Origin: Hoeflea_A sp965216535
Lineage (GTDB): Bacteria; Pseudomonadota; Alphaproteobacteria; Rhizobiales; Rhizobiaceae
DNA: 64,000 nt
Assembly (NCBI GenBank): GCA_965216535.1
Contig: OZ244175.1
Coordinates: forward strand, 620,001-684,000
Reading direction: 5' to 3'
In this document: positions 8,523-17,422 of the stretch, piece after piece
How positions within the stretch are numbered: the first letter of the stretch is position 1
How the letters are laid out: the number at the start of each line of letters is the position of its first letter
Notes under the pieces: model-generated
The model's database searches: none
What the model saw: only the letters and a program-made list of their open reading frames with translations
Told to the model about the DNA's origin: nothing
Position numbers and translations under genes: made by a program

Positions 8523-9026
8523 CTATCTGCAGTTCTGAATTTCCTTCAGCGCAGCGGTCACGCCCGTCAGCGAATAGGTGTAGTTGGTGCTGGTGCCGCG
8601 ACGCGACGTCGCTTTGACCGACATCTGCGAGCCGGCGCGCATGGCGCTGACCAGGGCAGGCTCTTCAGCCACGTTTTCCACCCAGGCCGATTCACCCTTG
8701 GTGAACAGCACGAAATTCTTGCCGTCGACAGTGACGGTGACCTTTGAATCTTCCTTGAGCGGATAGCCCATCATCGCCTGCGGCTCATAGGTCACATTCT
8801 GACCGGGACGCTGCGAAATCAGGAAGAAGATGTCGCCATGATTGACGTTGCTTGGCTGCTTCTGGGTGGGCAGCGACAGGATGTAGCAGACCTTGCCTTT
8901 GGGGCTGTTATAGGAATAAGCGCCCCAGGCGTTGAACTGTTTGATCTGTGTCGGCGACTGTGCCGCCGCTATGCCAGCCATCGCCAATGTCAAAAAGGCT
9001 GCGGACACAAGCTTTTTCAAAACCAT
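8523..9026 (-). CDS. ialB: Invasion-associated locus B (IalB) family protein
   Basis: A 167-residue periplasmic or surface protein from the ATG at 9026, preferred over the upstream start at 9059 because GGTAGG lies just before it and the protein then begins with a normal signal peptide (MVLKKLVSAAFLTLAMAG, cleavage after AAA). The mature part carries the family features WGAYSYNSPKGKVCYILS, the MMGYPL segment and a C-terminal cysteine (QNCR) that probably pairs with the early one. IalB proteins were named in Bartonella, but related proteins are common in free-living Hyphomicrobiales, where they are general cell-envelope proteins. It has its own terminator. Confidence 0.92.
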   Translation of the reverse strand: MVLKKLVSAAFLTLAMAGIAAAQSPTQIKQFNAWGAYSYNSPKGKVCYILSLPTQKQPSNVNHGDIFFLISQRPGQNVTYEPQAMMGYPLKEDSKVTVTVDGKNFVLFTKGESAWVENVAEEPALVSAMRAGSQMSVKATSRRGTSTNYTYSLTGVTAALKEIQNCR

Positions 9027-9269
9027 AATTGACCTACCGATTGTCTTCTTGGCCTTCACGGGAAGGCTTTGCCTTGATCATGCAGATTTGGCAACAATTT
9101 GACTCAATCTGCCCGATTTTCGGTTACCAAACCGTCAACGCGGCGCCCAAGACCGGCAAAAAAGACAGGATTTCCGGCACTCGACGCCTGGATACATGTT
9201 ACGCACTGTAACAAAAAAGTTGGCTTTTAAAGGGCCCTTTGTAAAGGCTTCCCGATTTTTTGATGCCCG

Positions 9270-9683
9270 TCAGTGCTCATCCAGGCAGAGCGAGTGGTCC
9301 GATAGCGCCTCGATGATGCGGCAATCGGCGACCTGGCTGGCATCGCAGCAGGCGACGATGCGTTTCAGTTCCTTTTCCAGCTTGCGCAGACGCTTGATGC
9401 GCTGGCGGACGCTCTCCAGATGCTCGCCGGCGATAGTGTGAGCTCCCGCGCAGGGTTGCTGCGGATGCTCGCTCAATGCGGTCAACTCGCGGATCGCATC
9501 AATCCCCAGGCCCAGGTCGCGGGCATGACGGATGAAGGACAGCCGGCGCAGAGCATCGGTTGCGTAGCGCCGCTGATTGCCGGCTGAGCGCTCCGGCGGG
9601 TCGATCAGACCCATTTGCTCATAGTAGCGGATGGTCGGCACCTTGACGCCGGTGCGGCGCGACAGCTCGCCAATGGACAGCAT
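9270..9683 (-). CDS. MerR-family heavy-metal-responsive regulator (ZntR/CadR/PbrR type)
   Basis: A 137-residue MerR protein. Residues 1-70 hold the winged helix (IGELSRRTGVKVPTIRYYE, then GNQRRY), followed by the long dimerisation helix and a metal loop. Cysteines at 78, 112, 113 and 121 correspond to the sensor positions of ZntR-like (C79, C114, C115, C124) and CadR/PbrR-like proteins. The adjacent CC pair favours zinc over copper sensing. A further Cys133 lies in the tail. The gene is divergent from a CDF-type metal exporter whose promoter carries a matching 19-bp-spacer dyad, so the regulator most likely controls it by DNA untwisting. Confidence 0.9.
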   Translation of the reverse strand: MLSIGELSRRTGVKVPTIRYYEQMGLIDPPERSAGNQRRYATDALRRLSFIRHARDLGLGIDAIRELTALSEHPQQPCAGAHTIAGEHLESVRQRIKRLRKLEKELKRIVACCDASQVADCRIIEALSDHSLCLDEH

Positions 9684-9698
9684 TGAAAAAAAAACCTC

Positions 9699-9729
9699 TT
9701 GAAGCTCTAGTCGCTAGAGAGATTAGGAT
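9699..9729 (+). promoter_or_regulatory. MerR-type promoter and operator
   Basis: The -35 TTGAAG (9699-9704) and -10 TAGGAT (9724-9729) are 19 bp apart, the over-long spacer typical of MerR-controlled promoters. The spacer holds a perfect dyad CTCTAG-tcg-CTAGAG (9705-9719), close to known PbrR/CadR operators. The transcript runs to the CDF gene starting at 9761. Confidence 0.85.
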
Positions 9730-9760
9730 TGCATTGGATCGAACGCAAGGAGCGAGTCGC

Positions 9761-10378
9761 ATGAGTGGCTGCTGTGGCCAGAACCGGGATTTCGACGGCG
9801 TGTCTGCCTCCTACAAGCGCCGCCTGTGGGCGGTGATTGCGATCAATGCCGGCATGTTCGGCGTCGAAATGGTGGCCGGGCACATGGCGCAGTCGCAGGC
9901 GCTGCAGGCGGATGCGCTCGATTTCTTCGGCGATGCGTTGACCTACGGGATTTCGCTGGCGGTGATCGGCAGCTCGATCAGCGTGCGCAGTGCAGCGGCG
10001 CTGGCCAAGGGGCTGAGCCTATTGGCCATGGGGCTGTGGGTGTTCGGTTCGACCGTCTATCAGGTGTTCGTGGCGGGCGTGCCCGAGGCGCAGGTGATGG
10101 GCATCGTCGGCTTCCTGGCACTCGCTGCTAATCTTGCCAGTGTGGCTTTGCTGGTTCGCTACAAGGACGGCGACGCGAATGTGCGTTCCGTCTGGCTGTG
10201 CTCGCGCAACGACGCGATCGGCAATGTCGCCGTGATGGTGGCGGCGCTGGGTGTCTGGGGCACGGCAACCGGCTGGCCCGATCTGATCGTCGCCGCAATC
10301 ATGGCCGGCCTCTTCCTGACGTCAGCCTTCCAGATTATCACCCAGGCGATGGCGGAGCGGCGACTGCAGATGGCGTAG
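9761..10378 (+). CDS. Short cation-diffusion-facilitator (CDF) metal transporter
   Basis: A 205-residue inner-membrane protein from the ATG at 9761, selected by AAGGAG 9 bases upstream; starts at 9683 would place the MerR operator inside the gene. It has six hydrophobic segments. The metal-site pair typical of CDF proteins appears as DALDFFGDA (about residues 51-59) and SRNDAIGN (about 148-155). It begins with a CC motif that could hold metal. The usual cytoplasmic C-terminal domain of CDF exporters is missing: the protein ends just after the last helix. Expected role: efflux of Zn, Cd or Pb, induced through the divergent MerR protein. Confidence 0.85.
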   Translation: MSGCCGQNRDFDGVSASYKRRLWAVIAINAGMFGVEMVAGHMAQSQALQADALDFFGDALTYGISLAVIGSSISVRSAAALAKGLSLLAMGLWVFGSTVYQVFVAGVPEAQVMGIVGFLALAANLASVALLVRYKDGDANVRSVWLCSRNDAIGNVAVMVAALGVWGTATGWPDLIVAAIMAGLFLTSAFQIITQAMAERRLQMA

Positions 10379-10453
10379 TCGCCAGCAGACTACTTCCAAA
10401 AACTGCTATTTGCGATCACACTTCCCTCGGCATTGGAAGCGGGGAGTTGTGAG

Positions 10454-11575
10454 ATGAAACCGGAACTGAGACTTGGGCTGATCGGCGCCGGCTTCATCGG
10501 CGGTAGCCACGCGTTGGCGGTGAGTGCCGTCAACCGGGTGTTTGCCGGTGCGCCGCTGCGGGCGGTTCCGGCAGTGCTTGTCGATGCCAATGAAGATCTG
10601 GCGCGACGCAGCAGCGAGCGGTTCGGTTTCACCCGCTGGACGACGGACTGGCACGAGGCGGTTGCCAGCTGCGACGGCGTCATCATTGCCGTGCCGAGTT
10701 TCCTTCACCGCGAGATCGCATTGGCGGCCATCGACATGGGACGGCACGTTTTGTGTGAAAAACCGGTCGGGCTTTCCAGCATCGAAGCGGACGACATTGC
10801 CGGGGCAGCGCGGCAAGCCGGTGTCTCCAACGCGGTCGGCTTCACCTATCGGCGCGCACCGCTTGTCCGCCAGGCGAAGAGGCTGCTCGACGACGGAACC
10901 CTGGGCGCGCCGCTGCACTTTCGCGGCTGGCACAACGAGGACTATCTGGCCGATCCTCAGGCGCCGTTCTCCTGGCGGCTCGATGCGTCGCTCGCCGGGC
11001 GTTGCGGTGCACTCGGCGATCTTGGCTGGCACATCCTGTCGATCGCCCGCTATCTGTGCGGGCCGGTAGACGCGGTCAGCGGTTCGGTGCGCACGTTTCA
11101 TGAAAAACGGCCGTTGGCCGATGATCCGTCGACGCTGCGAGAGGTCGAGAACGAGGACTGGGCCGGCCTGTCGCTGCGATTCGCTTCAGGCGCCGTCGGT
11201 CTGGTCGAGGCGAGCCGGGTTGCCCATGGACGCAAGATGAGCCTCGGCTTCGAACTGGTCTGCGAAAAAGGCACGATCATCTGCGACGGGGAGCGCCTGA
11301 ACGAGTTCGAGATTTTCCGGCAAGGCGCTGCAGGGTTCGAACGGGTGCTGATCAACGCCGATCATCCCGATTACGGCGCGTTCATTCCGGCACCCGGCCA
11401 CGGCCTTGGCTTCAACGACCTGAAAACCATCGAGCTCAGGGATTTCATGCAGGCAATCGCCTCAGGCGAGAATGCCGATCCGGACTTGGATGAAGCCTGC
11501 CGCATCGCCCGAATTTGCGAAGCGGCGATCGAGTCTTCGGAGCGGAACTGCTGGATCAAGATGCCGAAGGGTTAG
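10454..11575 (+). CDS. Gfo/Idh/MocA-family NAD(P)-dependent oxidoreductase
   Basis: A 373-residue protein from the ATG at 10454 (GGGGAG seven bases upstream); a TTG at 10433 is a weaker option. The N-terminus LGLIGAGFIGGSHALAV is a Rossmann nucleotide-binding loop. The CEKPVG motif (about residues 103-108) carries the family's catalytic lysine. The C-terminal half has the alpha/beta fold used for sugar or inositol substrates, including GDLGWHILSIARYL. It probably oxidises a polyol or sugar derivative. It stands alone on the plus strand and is convergent with the alcohol-dehydrogenase operon, so a shared role in the neighbouring catabolic region is possible but not shown. Confidence 0.9.
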   Translation: MKPELRLGLIGAGFIGGSHALAVSAVNRVFAGAPLRAVPAVLVDANEDLARRSSERFGFTRWTTDWHEAVASCDGVIIAVPSFLHREIALAAIDMGRHVLCEKPVGLSSIEADDIAGAARQAGVSNAVGFTYRRAPLVRQAKRLLDDGTLGAPLHFRGWHNEDYLADPQAPFSWRLDASLAGRCGALGDLGWHILSIARYLCGPVDAVSGSVRTFHEKRPLADDPSTLREVENEDWAGLSLRFASGAVGLVEASRVAHGRKMSLGFELVCEKGTIICDGERLNEFEIFRQGAAGFERVLINADHPDYGAFIPAPGHGLGFNDLKTIELRDFMQAIASGENADPDLDEACRIARICEAAIESSERNCWIKMPKG

Positions 11576-11643
11576 GACAGCGATACCACTTTCAAGGTCG
11601 CGGTGCCGGAAGAGGCGGAGGCGCTCGCCGATTCAGCCTCTGT

Positions 11644-12768
11644 CTAGGGAAGCAAAACTTCCCGGATCGTTGTTCCTTCTTCCAGCCGGTCAAAGGCCTC
11701 GTTGAGCTCAGCAAAGCTGATCGAGCGAGACAACAACCGGTTGACCGGCAGCTTGCCTTCACGAAAAAGAGCCAGATATCGTGGAATATCGCGCGCCGGA
11801 ATGCAGCTGCCCATATAGGAGCCCTTCAGTGTGCGTTCCTCGGCGGCCAGGCTCAGATGTGACATCGTGAACTTGGCATCAGGGCCCGGCATGCCGGCGG
11901 TCACTGTCGTTCCGCCTTTTCTGGTGACGGTATAGGCGGTATCGAGCGCGCGCGGAGAGCCGGCGGTTTCGATCGCAAACTGCACCCCGCCGCCAGTGAT
12001 GTCCCGAACATCGGAGATGCAGTTTTCATCACTTGCGTTGAACACATGCGTTGCACCGAGCTGCCGGGCCAGGTCGAGTTTGCTCTGATTGATGTCGATG
12101 GCGATCACGGTCCCGGCTCCGGACGCCACCGCCGCGAGAAGCGCACTCAGGCCGACGCCCCCAAGTCCGACGATTGCCACCGACTGACCGGCGCGAAGCC
12201 CCGCGGTATTGACTACCGAGCCAACGCCGGTGACCACCGCGCATCCGAACAGGGCCGCCTGTTCCAACGGAACTTCCTTGTCGATCTTCACCAGTGCATC
12301 CTGGGAGATCACGGCGTACTCAGCGAAAGCGGCAACGCCCGAATGGTGGTTTATGCGCGTTCCGTTTTGGTGCAATCGCGTCGTGCCGTCCCGCATTGTA
12401 CCCGCAACGTTCGAGACGGTTGCCGGGTGGCACAGCGCTGGCCGGCCTTCCTGGCACATTTCGCATTTGCCGCAACTTGCCACATAGGCCGGAACCACAT
12501 GGTCCCCAACTTCAAAACTCGTTACTCCGGGCCCAAGTTCCGCAACAATGCCCGCGGCTTCATGGCCTATGACGATTGGCGTCGGCCGGGCACGTTCGCC
12601 ATTGATTGCGACGAGATCGGAATGGCAGAGGCCGGCGGCTTTGATCTCAACCAAAACTTCGCCATTCCTTGGCGGATCAAGCTCGACTTCCTCAATGCTC
12701 AATGGAAGGCTATTCGCGTAGGGGCGGGGCTTGCCTGTTTCCCACAAAACGCCGGCTTTGATTTTCAT
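11644..12768 (-). CDS. Zinc-dependent alcohol dehydrogenase (MDR superfamily)
   Basis: A 374-residue medium-chain dehydrogenase. Catalytic-zinc ligands are visible in GLCHSD (about residues 47-52), the GHEAAG motif and GCAV. The structural zinc site is the four-cysteine run in SCGKCEMCQEGRPALC. The cofactor fold has GLGGVG (about 199-204), and the DI after the next strand suggests NAD(H). It resembles class III/aryl-alcohol dehydrogenases. It is the last gene of a five-gene operon (dctP, dctQ, dctM, aminotransferase, this gene) with 21 bp to the aminotransferase. It probably oxidises or reduces an alcohol/aldehyde intermediate of the imported compound. Confidence 0.92.
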   Translation of the reverse strand: MKIKAGVLWETGKPRPYANSLPLSIEEVELDPPRNGEVLVEIKAAGLCHSDLVAINGERARPTPIVIGHEAAGIVAELGPGVTSFEVGDHVVPAYVASCGKCEMCQEGRPALCHPATVSNVAGTMRDGTTRLHQNGTRINHHSGVAAFAEYAVISQDALVKIDKEVPLEQAALFGCAVVTGVGSVVNTAGLRAGQSVAIVGLGGVGLSALLAAVASGAGTVIAIDINQSKLDLARQLGATHVFNASDENCISDVRDITGGGVQFAIETAGSPRALDTAYTVTRKGGTTVTAGMPGPDAKFTMSHLSLAAEERTLKGSYMGSCIPARDIPRYLALFREGKLPVNRLLSRSISFAELNEAFDRLEEGTTIREVLLP

Positions 12769-12789
12769 TTGCCCGCTCCCTTCGGCTCG

Positions 12790-14085
12790 CTAAATGCGCT
12801 CTTCGGCGGCCTGGTCGAGGGAAGCCTCGAGGACATCGAGGCCTTCATCGATGAGATCCGGTGAAGCGGTGAGCGGAACGAGGATACGAATAACGTTTCG
12901 TGTTGGCCCGGCGGTCACGAGAACCAGACCCCTTTCCAGCGCAATCGCAGCAATGCGCGATGTCAGATCGCCATCAGGTTCTCGGCTTTCCCGGTCCTTC
13001 ACGATTTCGATGCAGTTCATGCATCCCAGTCCGCGGACGTCACCGACAAAATCGAGCGAGTTTTTGCGCGCCAGCGATTGCAGTCGCTCGTTGATCCGGT
13101 TGCCGATTGCCATTCCGGCGGAGAGAAGGTCCTGCTCTTCCATGACGTCGAGAACGGCGAGCGCTGCGGCACAGGCAAGCGGGTTGCCGCCAAACGTGCC
13201 GCCAAGGCCACCGGGAGGCACGGCATCCACGATGTCCGCTTTGCCGACAATCCCGGACAGCGGCAGTCCGCCGCCGATGCTTTTCCCGACACAGGTCAGA
13301 TCGGCTGCCGCATCATAGTGCTCCATGGCAAACATCTTGCCCGTGCGGCCGATGCCGGTCTGGATTTCGTCGGCCACGAGGACAATGCCATGGTCGTCGC
13401 AAAGCTCACGGATGTAGGAGACGAATTCCGGTTCAGCGATGTTGTAGCCGCCTTCGCCCTGTACCGGCTCGAAGAACATGGCCGCTATGTCCTCCGGCCG
13501 GGCGTCGCTGCGGAAGAGCGTGTCAAACGCGCGTTTGGTGTCGTCCAGCGTGACGCCGTGAAAAGCATCCGGAAACGGGATGCGGTAAATCTCCGACGGA
13601 AACGGCCGAAAACCGGCCTTGAACGGTTGCATTCTGGCCGAAAGCGCCATGCCCATGTAGGAGCGGCCATGGTAGCCGTTGGTGAAGGTGATCAGCGCCG
13701 GACGGCCCGTCTGGTAGCGAGCGATCTTGATGGCGTTCTCGATGGCCTCGCCACCTGCTGAAAAGAACAGCGATTTGCTGTCGAAATCTCCGGGGGCCAG
13801 CGCGTTCAGCCGTTCGGCGAGGGCAACGTAGCTTTCATAGGGGCTGATCTGGAAACAGGTGTGGGTAAGGTCCTCCAGCTGAAGCTTGATCGCCTCGACC
13901 ACTCTTGGATGCCGGTGTCCCACATTCTGACAGCCGATGCCGCCGCAGAAATCGATGTAGCGCTTGCCTTCAACATCCCAGATCTCCGAGTTCTCGGCGT
14001 GCTTGGCGATGAATGTCGACGTGTAGGCAATAGCCCGGGCGACTGCGTCGTCGCGCCTCGTTTCGATTATTTGGTTGCTTGTCAT
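12790..14085 (-). CDS. Class III PLP-dependent aminotransferase (GabT-like)
   Basis: A 431-residue omega-aminotransferase. Landmarks are DFCGGIGCQNVGHRHPRV near residue 50, the NAIKIARYQTGRPALITFTN region, VADEIQTGIGRTGKMFA with the PLP aspartate (about 240-256), and CVGKSIGGGLPLSG with the Schiff-base lysine (about 268). The family moves an omega-amino group to 2-oxoglutarate or pyruvate, releasing an aldehyde; 4-aminobutyrate is a common substrate. Its place between a TRAP transporter and an alcohol dehydrogenase fits a pathway in which an imported amine or amino acid becomes a semialdehyde that is then reduced or oxidised. The exact substrate is not determined. Confidence 0.9.
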   Translation of the reverse strand: MTSNQIIETRRDDAVARAIAYTSTFIAKHAENSEIWDVEGKRYIDFCGGIGCQNVGHRHPRVVEAIKLQLEDLTHTCFQISPYESYVALAERLNALAPGDFDSKSLFFSAGGEAIENAIKIARYQTGRPALITFTNGYHGRSYMGMALSARMQPFKAGFRPFPSEIYRIPFPDAFHGVTLDDTKRAFDTLFRSDARPEDIAAMFFEPVQGEGGYNIAEPEFVSYIRELCDDHGIVLVADEIQTGIGRTGKMFAMEHYDAAADLTCVGKSIGGGLPLSGIVGKADIVDAVPPGGLGGTFGGNPLACAAALAVLDVMEEQDLLSAGMAIGNRINERLQSLARKNSLDFVGDVRGLGCMNCIEIVKDRESREPDGDLTSRIAAIALERGLVLVTAGPTRNVIRILVPLTASPDLIDEGLDVLEASLDQAAEERI

Positions 14086-14163
14086 ATGTGTACGATGAAC
14101 CCTGTCCTAAGCTCCTGACATTCCTCGTTTCGTTTCAGTCGGTTGGCGGAAGCTGCCCACGGT

Positions 14164-15522
14164 TCAAAGCCTTGTCAGCCACAAAACGATTTCTGGAAAC
14201 AAAACCAATGAGCCAAGGCAGAGAAGCTGCAAGACCACGAATGGAACGGAGGAGCGATAGATTACCTTGATGTCCACTCCCTTCGGTGCAACGCCCCGCA
14301 GGTAAAAGAGCGAATAGCCGAAGGGAGGGGTGATAAAAGAGGTTTGCATGTTGACCGCGGCCAACACTGCAAACCAAATGAGCAATTCGACGCCTGATGC
14401 ATCAAATCCGAAGTCAAGAGACTTGATGATCGGCGCGAAAAGCGGGAGCACGATAAAGCTGATCTCGATCCATTCGAGAAAGAAGCCCATGACGAAGATC
14501 AGGGCCATCATCAGCAGCAAAAGGCCGTACGGGCCGTAGCCCGTGCCAATGAACAGTTCCTCGATCATGTCGTCGCCGCCCAACCGCTTGAATACTGCGC
14601 TGAAACAAGCGGCGCCGATCATCACGAAGATCACCATGGCCGTCGTTTTCGACGTGTCGCGAACCACATCGCGCACGACCGGGAGGTTCAGCTTGCGCGT
14701 TATCAACGCGAGTATGACCGCCCCGGCTGCGCCGATTCCGGCGGCCTCCGTCGGCGTCGCCAGGCCAATCATGATCGATCCCAAGACCGCGGCAATGAGA
14801 AAGAGCGGTCCAAGAAGGTTGGTGACGATTTCCAGCCAAAGCGGTGCTCCGCGGTCGGCAAGTTTGTTCAGCTCGCTGCGATCCGGAACCGGAGCGCGTT
14901 GAGGCATGAAGATCCCGACACCCAGAATGAAAATCATGTAAAGGGCGCCCAACAGCAGTCCCGGGAAAAAGGCCGCCTTGAACAGATCACCAATCGACAC
15001 CTGGAGGATCGCGCCCATGAAAACCAGCATGATGCTCGGCGGAATCAATATGCCCAGTGTTCCGCATGCCGCCGTCACGCCGGTGGCAAATCGCGGATCG
15101 TAACCCTGGCGTATCATGACAGGCAGTGCGATCACGCCCAGGAGCATGACCGAAGCGCCGACGATGCCGGTGCTCGCGGCCATTATGATACCCAGCAAAG
15201 CGACGGACAGGGCCAGTCCGCCGGGCAAGCGTCCGCAGACTCTCTCAAGGGTCAAAAGCAAACGCTCGGCCAGACCCGATTTGTCCAGCATGAGGCCCAT
15301 GAAAATGAAAAGAGGCGCCGCCAGCAGCAGCCAGTTCGACAGGGTTCCGGCATAGATCTTCGACACCACGGTGCCCATGAACCGCAACGGAATGCCCGAC
15401 AGGATCGCAAAGACGATACCCAGCCCGCAGAGCAGGAAAGCAACTGGATATCCGGTGAATACGCCGACAGCCAAAGCGACGATCATCGCCATTGCCCAGC
15501 TGTATTCGGCAACAAATTCCAT
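14164..15522 (-). CDS. dctM: TRAP transporter large permease (DctM)
   Basis: A 452-residue membrane protein from the ATG at 15522; longer in-frame starts overlap the dctQ gene. It has about 12 transmembrane segments and the family landmarks LSGIPLRFMGTVV, MAASTGIVGASVMLLG, ACGTLGILIPPSIMLV and the late FITPPFG. DctM is the ion-coupled channel of tripartite ATP-independent periplasmic transporters. The gene begins 11 bp after dctQ ends and is followed 78 bp later by the aminotransferase. Confidence 0.95.
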   Translation of the reverse strand: MEFVAEYSWAMAMIVALAVGVFTGYPVAFLLCGLGIVFAILSGIPLRFMGTVVSKIYAGTLSNWLLLAAPLFIFMGLMLDKSGLAERLLLTLERVCGRLPGGLALSVALLGIIMAASTGIVGASVMLLGVIALPVMIRQGYDPRFATGVTAACGTLGILIPPSIMLVFMGAILQVSIGDLFKAAFFPGLLLGALYMIFILGVGIFMPQRAPVPDRSELNKLADRGAPLWLEIVTNLLGPLFLIAAVLGSIMIGLATPTEAAGIGAAGAVILALITRKLNLPVVRDVVRDTSKTTAMVIFVMIGAACFSAVFKRLGGDDMIEELFIGTGYGPYGLLLLMMALIFVMGFFLEWIEISFIVLPLFAPIIKSLDFGFDASGVELLIWFAVLAAVNMQTSFITPPFGYSLFYLRGVAPKGVDIKVIYRSSVPFVVLQLLCLGSLVLFPEIVLWLTRL

Positions 15523-15533
15523 ATCGTCGAGCC

Positions 15534-16109
15534 TCAGCCTTCCGGCGCTTCTTGCTGCATGTCTTTGTCCAGGAAACGTCTCGCGACACGCGCCAGAATG
15601 ACCAGGAAAAGAATGGCGAACCCGATTGGTATGGTCGATTTGATCAGGAACCGATCCAGCATTCCGCCGTAGTCCGATCCTTCTCCGGAATTGTAGGACC
15701 GCATGACGAATCCGATCGACAACCAGCACATGACGGCGGTGAAGGGCAGCATCAGAAAGATATCGCCCAAACTGTCGATCCATTTCCTGGTCGATGGCGA
15801 CAGACTGGCGTAGATCAGATCGGAGCGGACGTGCCTGTCATCCAGGTAGGCATAGGTACCACCGACCATCACCATGACAGCAAAGAAGTGCCACTCAAGG
15901 TCGATAACGTCGTTGACGGTCAGGTTGTCACCAAACAGCGGGATATCGACCCCCCAGCCGAGAATTTCATTTGCCCTCAGCGCGCTTGCGATGACAGCGA
16001 CGAGGACGGAGATCAAAACTCCCAGAGCAAACCAGCTGGTAACTTCACCCAAGCGTCGGGCCAAATGCTCGACGTAGGTTGCTGTTACCAACAGGTAACG
16101 TCTGATCAT
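15534..16109 (-). CDS. dctQ: TRAP transporter small permease (DctQ)
   Basis: A 191-residue membrane protein with four hydrophobic segments and the DctQ-type HVRSDLIY motif after the second. It forms the membrane complex with DctM and gates substrate delivered by the periplasmic binding protein. It lies between dctP (41 bp upstream) and dctM (11 bp downstream) in one operon. Confidence 0.93.
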   Translation of the reverse strand: MIRRYLLVTATYVEHLARRLGEVTSWFALGVLISVLVAVIASALRANEILGWGVDIPLFGDNLTVNDVIDLEWHFFAVMVMVGGTYAYLDDRHVRSDLIYASLSPSTRKWIDSLGDIFLMLPFTAVMCWLSIGFVMRSYNSGEGSDYGGMLDRFLIKSTIPIGFAILFLVILARVARRFLDKDMQQEAPEG

Positions 16110-16150
16110 CGCCTTGATCCCCTCACCTCGACGGCGTCCTTTGCCGACCC

Positions 16151-17176
16151 CTATTCCAGGCTTTGCAAGTTGTTCCAGGCATCGACTTTCGCCTGATGCG
16201 CCTGAAGAGACTCATACATCTCTTTGACGACCGGTTTTTGCAATTCTTCAGCCAAAACCTCTTCCCAGGCTTCACGCAAACGCGCCATCACGCTGTCCGG
16301 CAGACGTTTGGTGATCGCCCCCTTTTCGGCCATGCGTGCAATCACATCCATCTGTTCAGCGGGGAGACGGTTGAACGTGTACTGGATGGTTGCCTGGCAA
16401 GCCAGGTGGAGCTGAGCTTTGCGCTCGTCGCTGTAGCTGTCATAGAGGTCCTTGTTCATGATGAACGAGAACCAGCTCGCAGACTGGTGCCAGCCCGGGA
16501 AATAGTTGTACTGGGCGATTTCGTGAAAACCCATGGCTTCGTCGACCGTCGGGATTGCGAAGTCGGCGGCGTCCACACGACCACGCTCAAGCGCCAGGTA
16601 GGTTTCGCCACCTGGAACCAGCTGCGTCGATGCGCCCAGTTTCGTCAGCACCTTCGCACCCAGGCCGGAGATGCGAATTTTCATTCCGTCATAGCTCTCG
16701 GGCCCGGTGATTTCTTCACGGTACCAGCCGGCGGTTTCCTGAGGTTCGATAAAGCAGGGGAATACCATGACGCCGTGTTTGGCATATTCACGCCGAATGA
16801 TTTCGATGCCGCCACCGTTCCACATCCATGAGGCTGATACTTCAGACGTCGGTCCAAACGGCAAACCACCGTAGAACTGTGCCACCGGAACGGTACCGGA
16901 CCAGTACCCCATCCAGTCCCAGCCGGCATCGATCGCGCCTGATGCGACGGCATCGAACACTTCCAGCGTCGGAACGATGTCACCGGGCTCCGCCAGTTTG
17001 AGTTCGAGATCCCCTCCCGTCGCAATGGCGACATTTTCGGCAAACTTCACACCCATCTGCCCAAGCAGATTGTTCGTTCCGAACGTACTGGCGACGTCCA
17101 ACGTTTCGGACATGGCCGGTACTGCTGTCGTCAGAAACGTGGCACAGGCCGCCGCTGCAATGCATTTTCTCATCAT
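16151..17176 (-). CDS. dctP: TRAP transporter periplasmic binding protein (DctP, TakP-like)
   Basis: A 341-residue solute-binding protein with a signal peptide (cleavage after PAMS, about residue 23). WDWMGYWSGTVPVAQFYGG, the ALERGRVDAADFAIP segment and the following GFHEIAQYNYFPGW resemble the TakP/2-oxoacid subgroup of DctP proteins rather than C4-dicarboxylate binders; this is from memory of the subfamily. The arginine in KIRISG (about residue 171) is the usual carboxylate anchor. It is the first gene of the operon, reading away from the LysR gene at 17423. Its ligand sets the substrate of the pathway and is probably a carboxylate. Confidence 0.92.
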   Translation of the reverse strand: MMRKCIAAAACATFLTTAVPAMSETLDVASTFGTNNLLGQMGVKFAENVAIATGGDLELKLAEPGDIVPTLEVFDAVASGAIDAGWDWMGYWSGTVPVAQFYGGLPFGPTSEVSASWMWNGGGIEIIRREYAKHGVMVFPCFIEPQETAGWYREEITGPESYDGMKIRISGLGAKVLTKLGASTQLVPGGETYLALERGRVDAADFAIPTVDEAMGFHEIAQYNYFPGWHQSASWFSFIMNKDLYDSYSDERKAQLHLACQATIQYTFNRLPAEQMDVIARMAEKGAITKRLPDSVMARLREAWEEVLAEELQKPVVKEMYESLQAHQAKVDAWNNLQSLE

Positions 17177-17362
17177 CTATTTCTCCTCCCTGGATTCCAT
17201 AAATCGGACGGTGCCGAATACCCTCACTCCCTATCAGCCGAGCGACAGTTCCCGTCAGGCATCCGCAAATTTGAAGACGCTACTCGCCCCATTGGCCGTC
17301 CCATGGTTGCGTGAACACAACGACGCGCCAAGCGTCCGGGAAACCAACTCCCACATGGTAAA

Positions 17363-17391
17363 TTGACACTGGATCTTTTGTAAATTAGATT
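17363..17391 (+). promoter_or_regulatory. Sigma-70-type promoter and possible LysR box
   Basis: TTGACA (17363-17368) and TAGATT (17386-17391) are exactly 17 bp apart and lie about 30 bp before the LysR start. Between them, ATCT (17373-17376) and AGAT (17387-17390) form a dyad of the size used by LysR-type regulators. The divergent dctP promoter must lie in the same 246-bp gap. Confidence 0.55.
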
Positions 17392-17422
17392 ATTTCGTCG
17401 TTTAATATCGGAATTGCTTATA

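Noticed and set aside
14164..15783. Long version of DctM (539 residues)
   Set aside because: The extra 87 residues are arginine- and histidine-rich, overlap dctQ and lack membrane character; the ATG at 15522 fits the family length.
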